Shown here: positions 63,289 through 64,000 of the stretch, piece after piece | Layout of the letters: every line of letters begins with the position of its first letter | Position numbering within the stretch: position 1 is the stretch's first letter | NCBI RefSeq assembly: GCF_024330105.1 | Contig: NZ_JANDHW010000014.1 | Span: forward strand, 1 to 64,000 | Length of the DNA: 64,000 nucleotides | Direction: 5' to 3' | Source: Coprobacter tertius | Lineage (GTDB): Bacteria > Bacteroidota > Bacteroidia > Bacteroidales > Coprobacteraceae | Notes under the pieces: model-generated | The model's database searches: none | What the model saw: only the letters and a program-made list of their open reading frames with translations | What the model was told of the DNA's origin: nothing | Position numbers and translations under genes: made by a program

Positions 63289-64000
63289 TTACCGACACAT
63301 CGATTTTATAAGTTCCGCAACCCGGATAATATCATCATCACCCAACGACGATCCCGAGGGAAGACATAAACCGATATCGAACAATCCCTCGCTGGTACCG
63401 TCTATATATCTCGGACATTCTTTAAATACCGGCTGTAAATGCATCGGTTTCCATAAGGGACGTGTCTCTATATTTTCTGCCTCCAATTTCCGACGAACGG
63501 TTTCCCGGCTGATTCCCGCCTGTAACTCATCGATAAGAATACAACTCAACCAGAAATTCGAATCGTAATCCCCTGAGTAATTATCCATTACCCTAATGCC
63601 AGCCTGATCCTCAAACAAACGGGTATATAAACCGTGAATCGAGCGACGACGGTGAATATGTTCTTCCAATACCTGCATCTGGCCCCGACCGATGCCCGCA
63701 CAGATATTGCTCATCCGGTAATTATAACCGATACGGGTATGCTGATAATGCGGCGCCGGTTCCCGTGCCTGCGTCGCATAGTATTTTATCGCACCGGCCT
63801 CCTCTTCGGTACGGCAAACCAAAGCTCCCCCGCCCGAGGTCGTTATCATTTTATTCCCGTTAAACGACAACGCTCCGTATTCTCCGAAGGTGCCACACTT
63901 ACGCCCTCGGTATTCCGAACCCAAAGCCTCGGCTGCGTCTTCCAATACCGGAATCCCGTATGTCGCGGCGATCGATCCTATTTCATCCATCCGTGCCGGC
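63289..64000 (-). CDS. DegT/DnrJ/EryC1-type aminotransferase (cut by window edge)
   Basis: The frame is open across the right edge (PAR precedes the Met at 63990), so the N-terminal part is missing. Visible: 'IPVLEDAAEALGSEYRGRKC', 'GALSFNGNKMITTSGGGALV' with the PLP lysine, 'YNYRMSNICAGIGRGQMQVL' and 'RPLWKPMHLQPVFKECP'. These enzymes aminate nucleotide-linked keto sugars for surface polysaccharides, which suggests a glycan biosynthesis cluster to the right. Confidence 0.93.
   Translation of the reverse strand, partial: PARMDEIGSIAATYGIPVLEDAAEALGSEYRGRKCGTFGEYGALSFNGNKMITTSGGGALVCRTEEEAGAIKYYATQAREPAPHYQHTRIGYNYRMSNICAGIGRGQMQVLEEHIHRRRSIHGLYTRLFEDQAGIRVMDNYSGDYDSNFWLSCILIDELQAGISRETVRRKLEAENIETRPLWKPMHLQPVFKECPRYIDGTSEGLFDIGLCLPSGSSLGDDDIIRVAELIKSMCR

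Overview
The window is a stretch of a Bacteroidales chromosome. The evidence is repeated SusC/SusD, ECF-sigma/FecR and fimbrillin families, many exact Bacteroidetes -7 promoter elements (TAnnTTTG), almost no Shine-Dalgarno sequences, low GC over most of the window, and several proteins ending in a type IX secretion (T9SS) sorting domain. A gut or oral member near Barnesiellaceae/Porphyromonadaceae (Coprobacter-like) fits best; that placement is inference.

Layout. 1-2.1 kb: the 3' end of a probable relaxase, then a convergent two-gene operon of a zinc-ribbon protein and an Swt1-type HEPN protein, which is the best candidate for an undescribed defence or toxin system here. 2.5-2.7 kb: an orphan small-RNA gene with its own promoter and terminator. 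2.9-7.8 kb: a stress/electrophile group (nitroreductase, DJ-1/PfpI protein, two tandem paralogous AraC regulators, one very cysteine-rich, and Ogt). 8.1-28.6 kb: a complete polysaccharide utilisation locus (PUL): ECF sigma, FecR, a secreted probable (alpha/alpha)6 enzyme, SusC with STN domain, SusD, a T9SS surface protein, two EEP-fold phosphoesterases, GH89, GH3 and GH20, closed by a strong terminator. The enzyme set points to GlcNAc-containing host glycans. 29-31.9 kb: ThrE-type exporter and an NAPE-PLD-like metallo-hydrolase. 32.4-35.5 kb: a T9SS-exported GH85-like endo-N-acetylglucosaminidase, which could supply substrate to the GH89/GH20 locus. 35.8-50.8 kb: housekeeping and envelope genes (DUF362, LruC lipoprotein, ROK kinase, Wzi-like protein, lipocalin-like lipoprotein, fimbrillin, GH13, Hsp20 with a previously unlisted 41-residue protein, glyoxalase-fold protein, DUF1232, AgcS symporter, LprI-like protein, secreted C1B peptidase).

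51.2-57.5 kb is a graveyard of foreign DNA, partly GC-rich: an integrase N-terminus joined to an aquaporin C-terminus, two intact secreted hypotheticals, flavodoxin and AraC pseudogenes, relic inverted repeats, a frameshifted lipoprotein operon, and MobV relaxase and second integrase fragments. 57.7-64 kb returns to ordinary genes: aldo/keto reductase, acetyltransferases, epimerase, a Fpg/Nei-like plus MGMT-like repair pair coupled by an ATGA overlap, SDR, a small cysteine-rich protein, and a DegT/DnrJ aminotransferase running off the right edge. No rRNA, tRNA or CRISPR array was seen.
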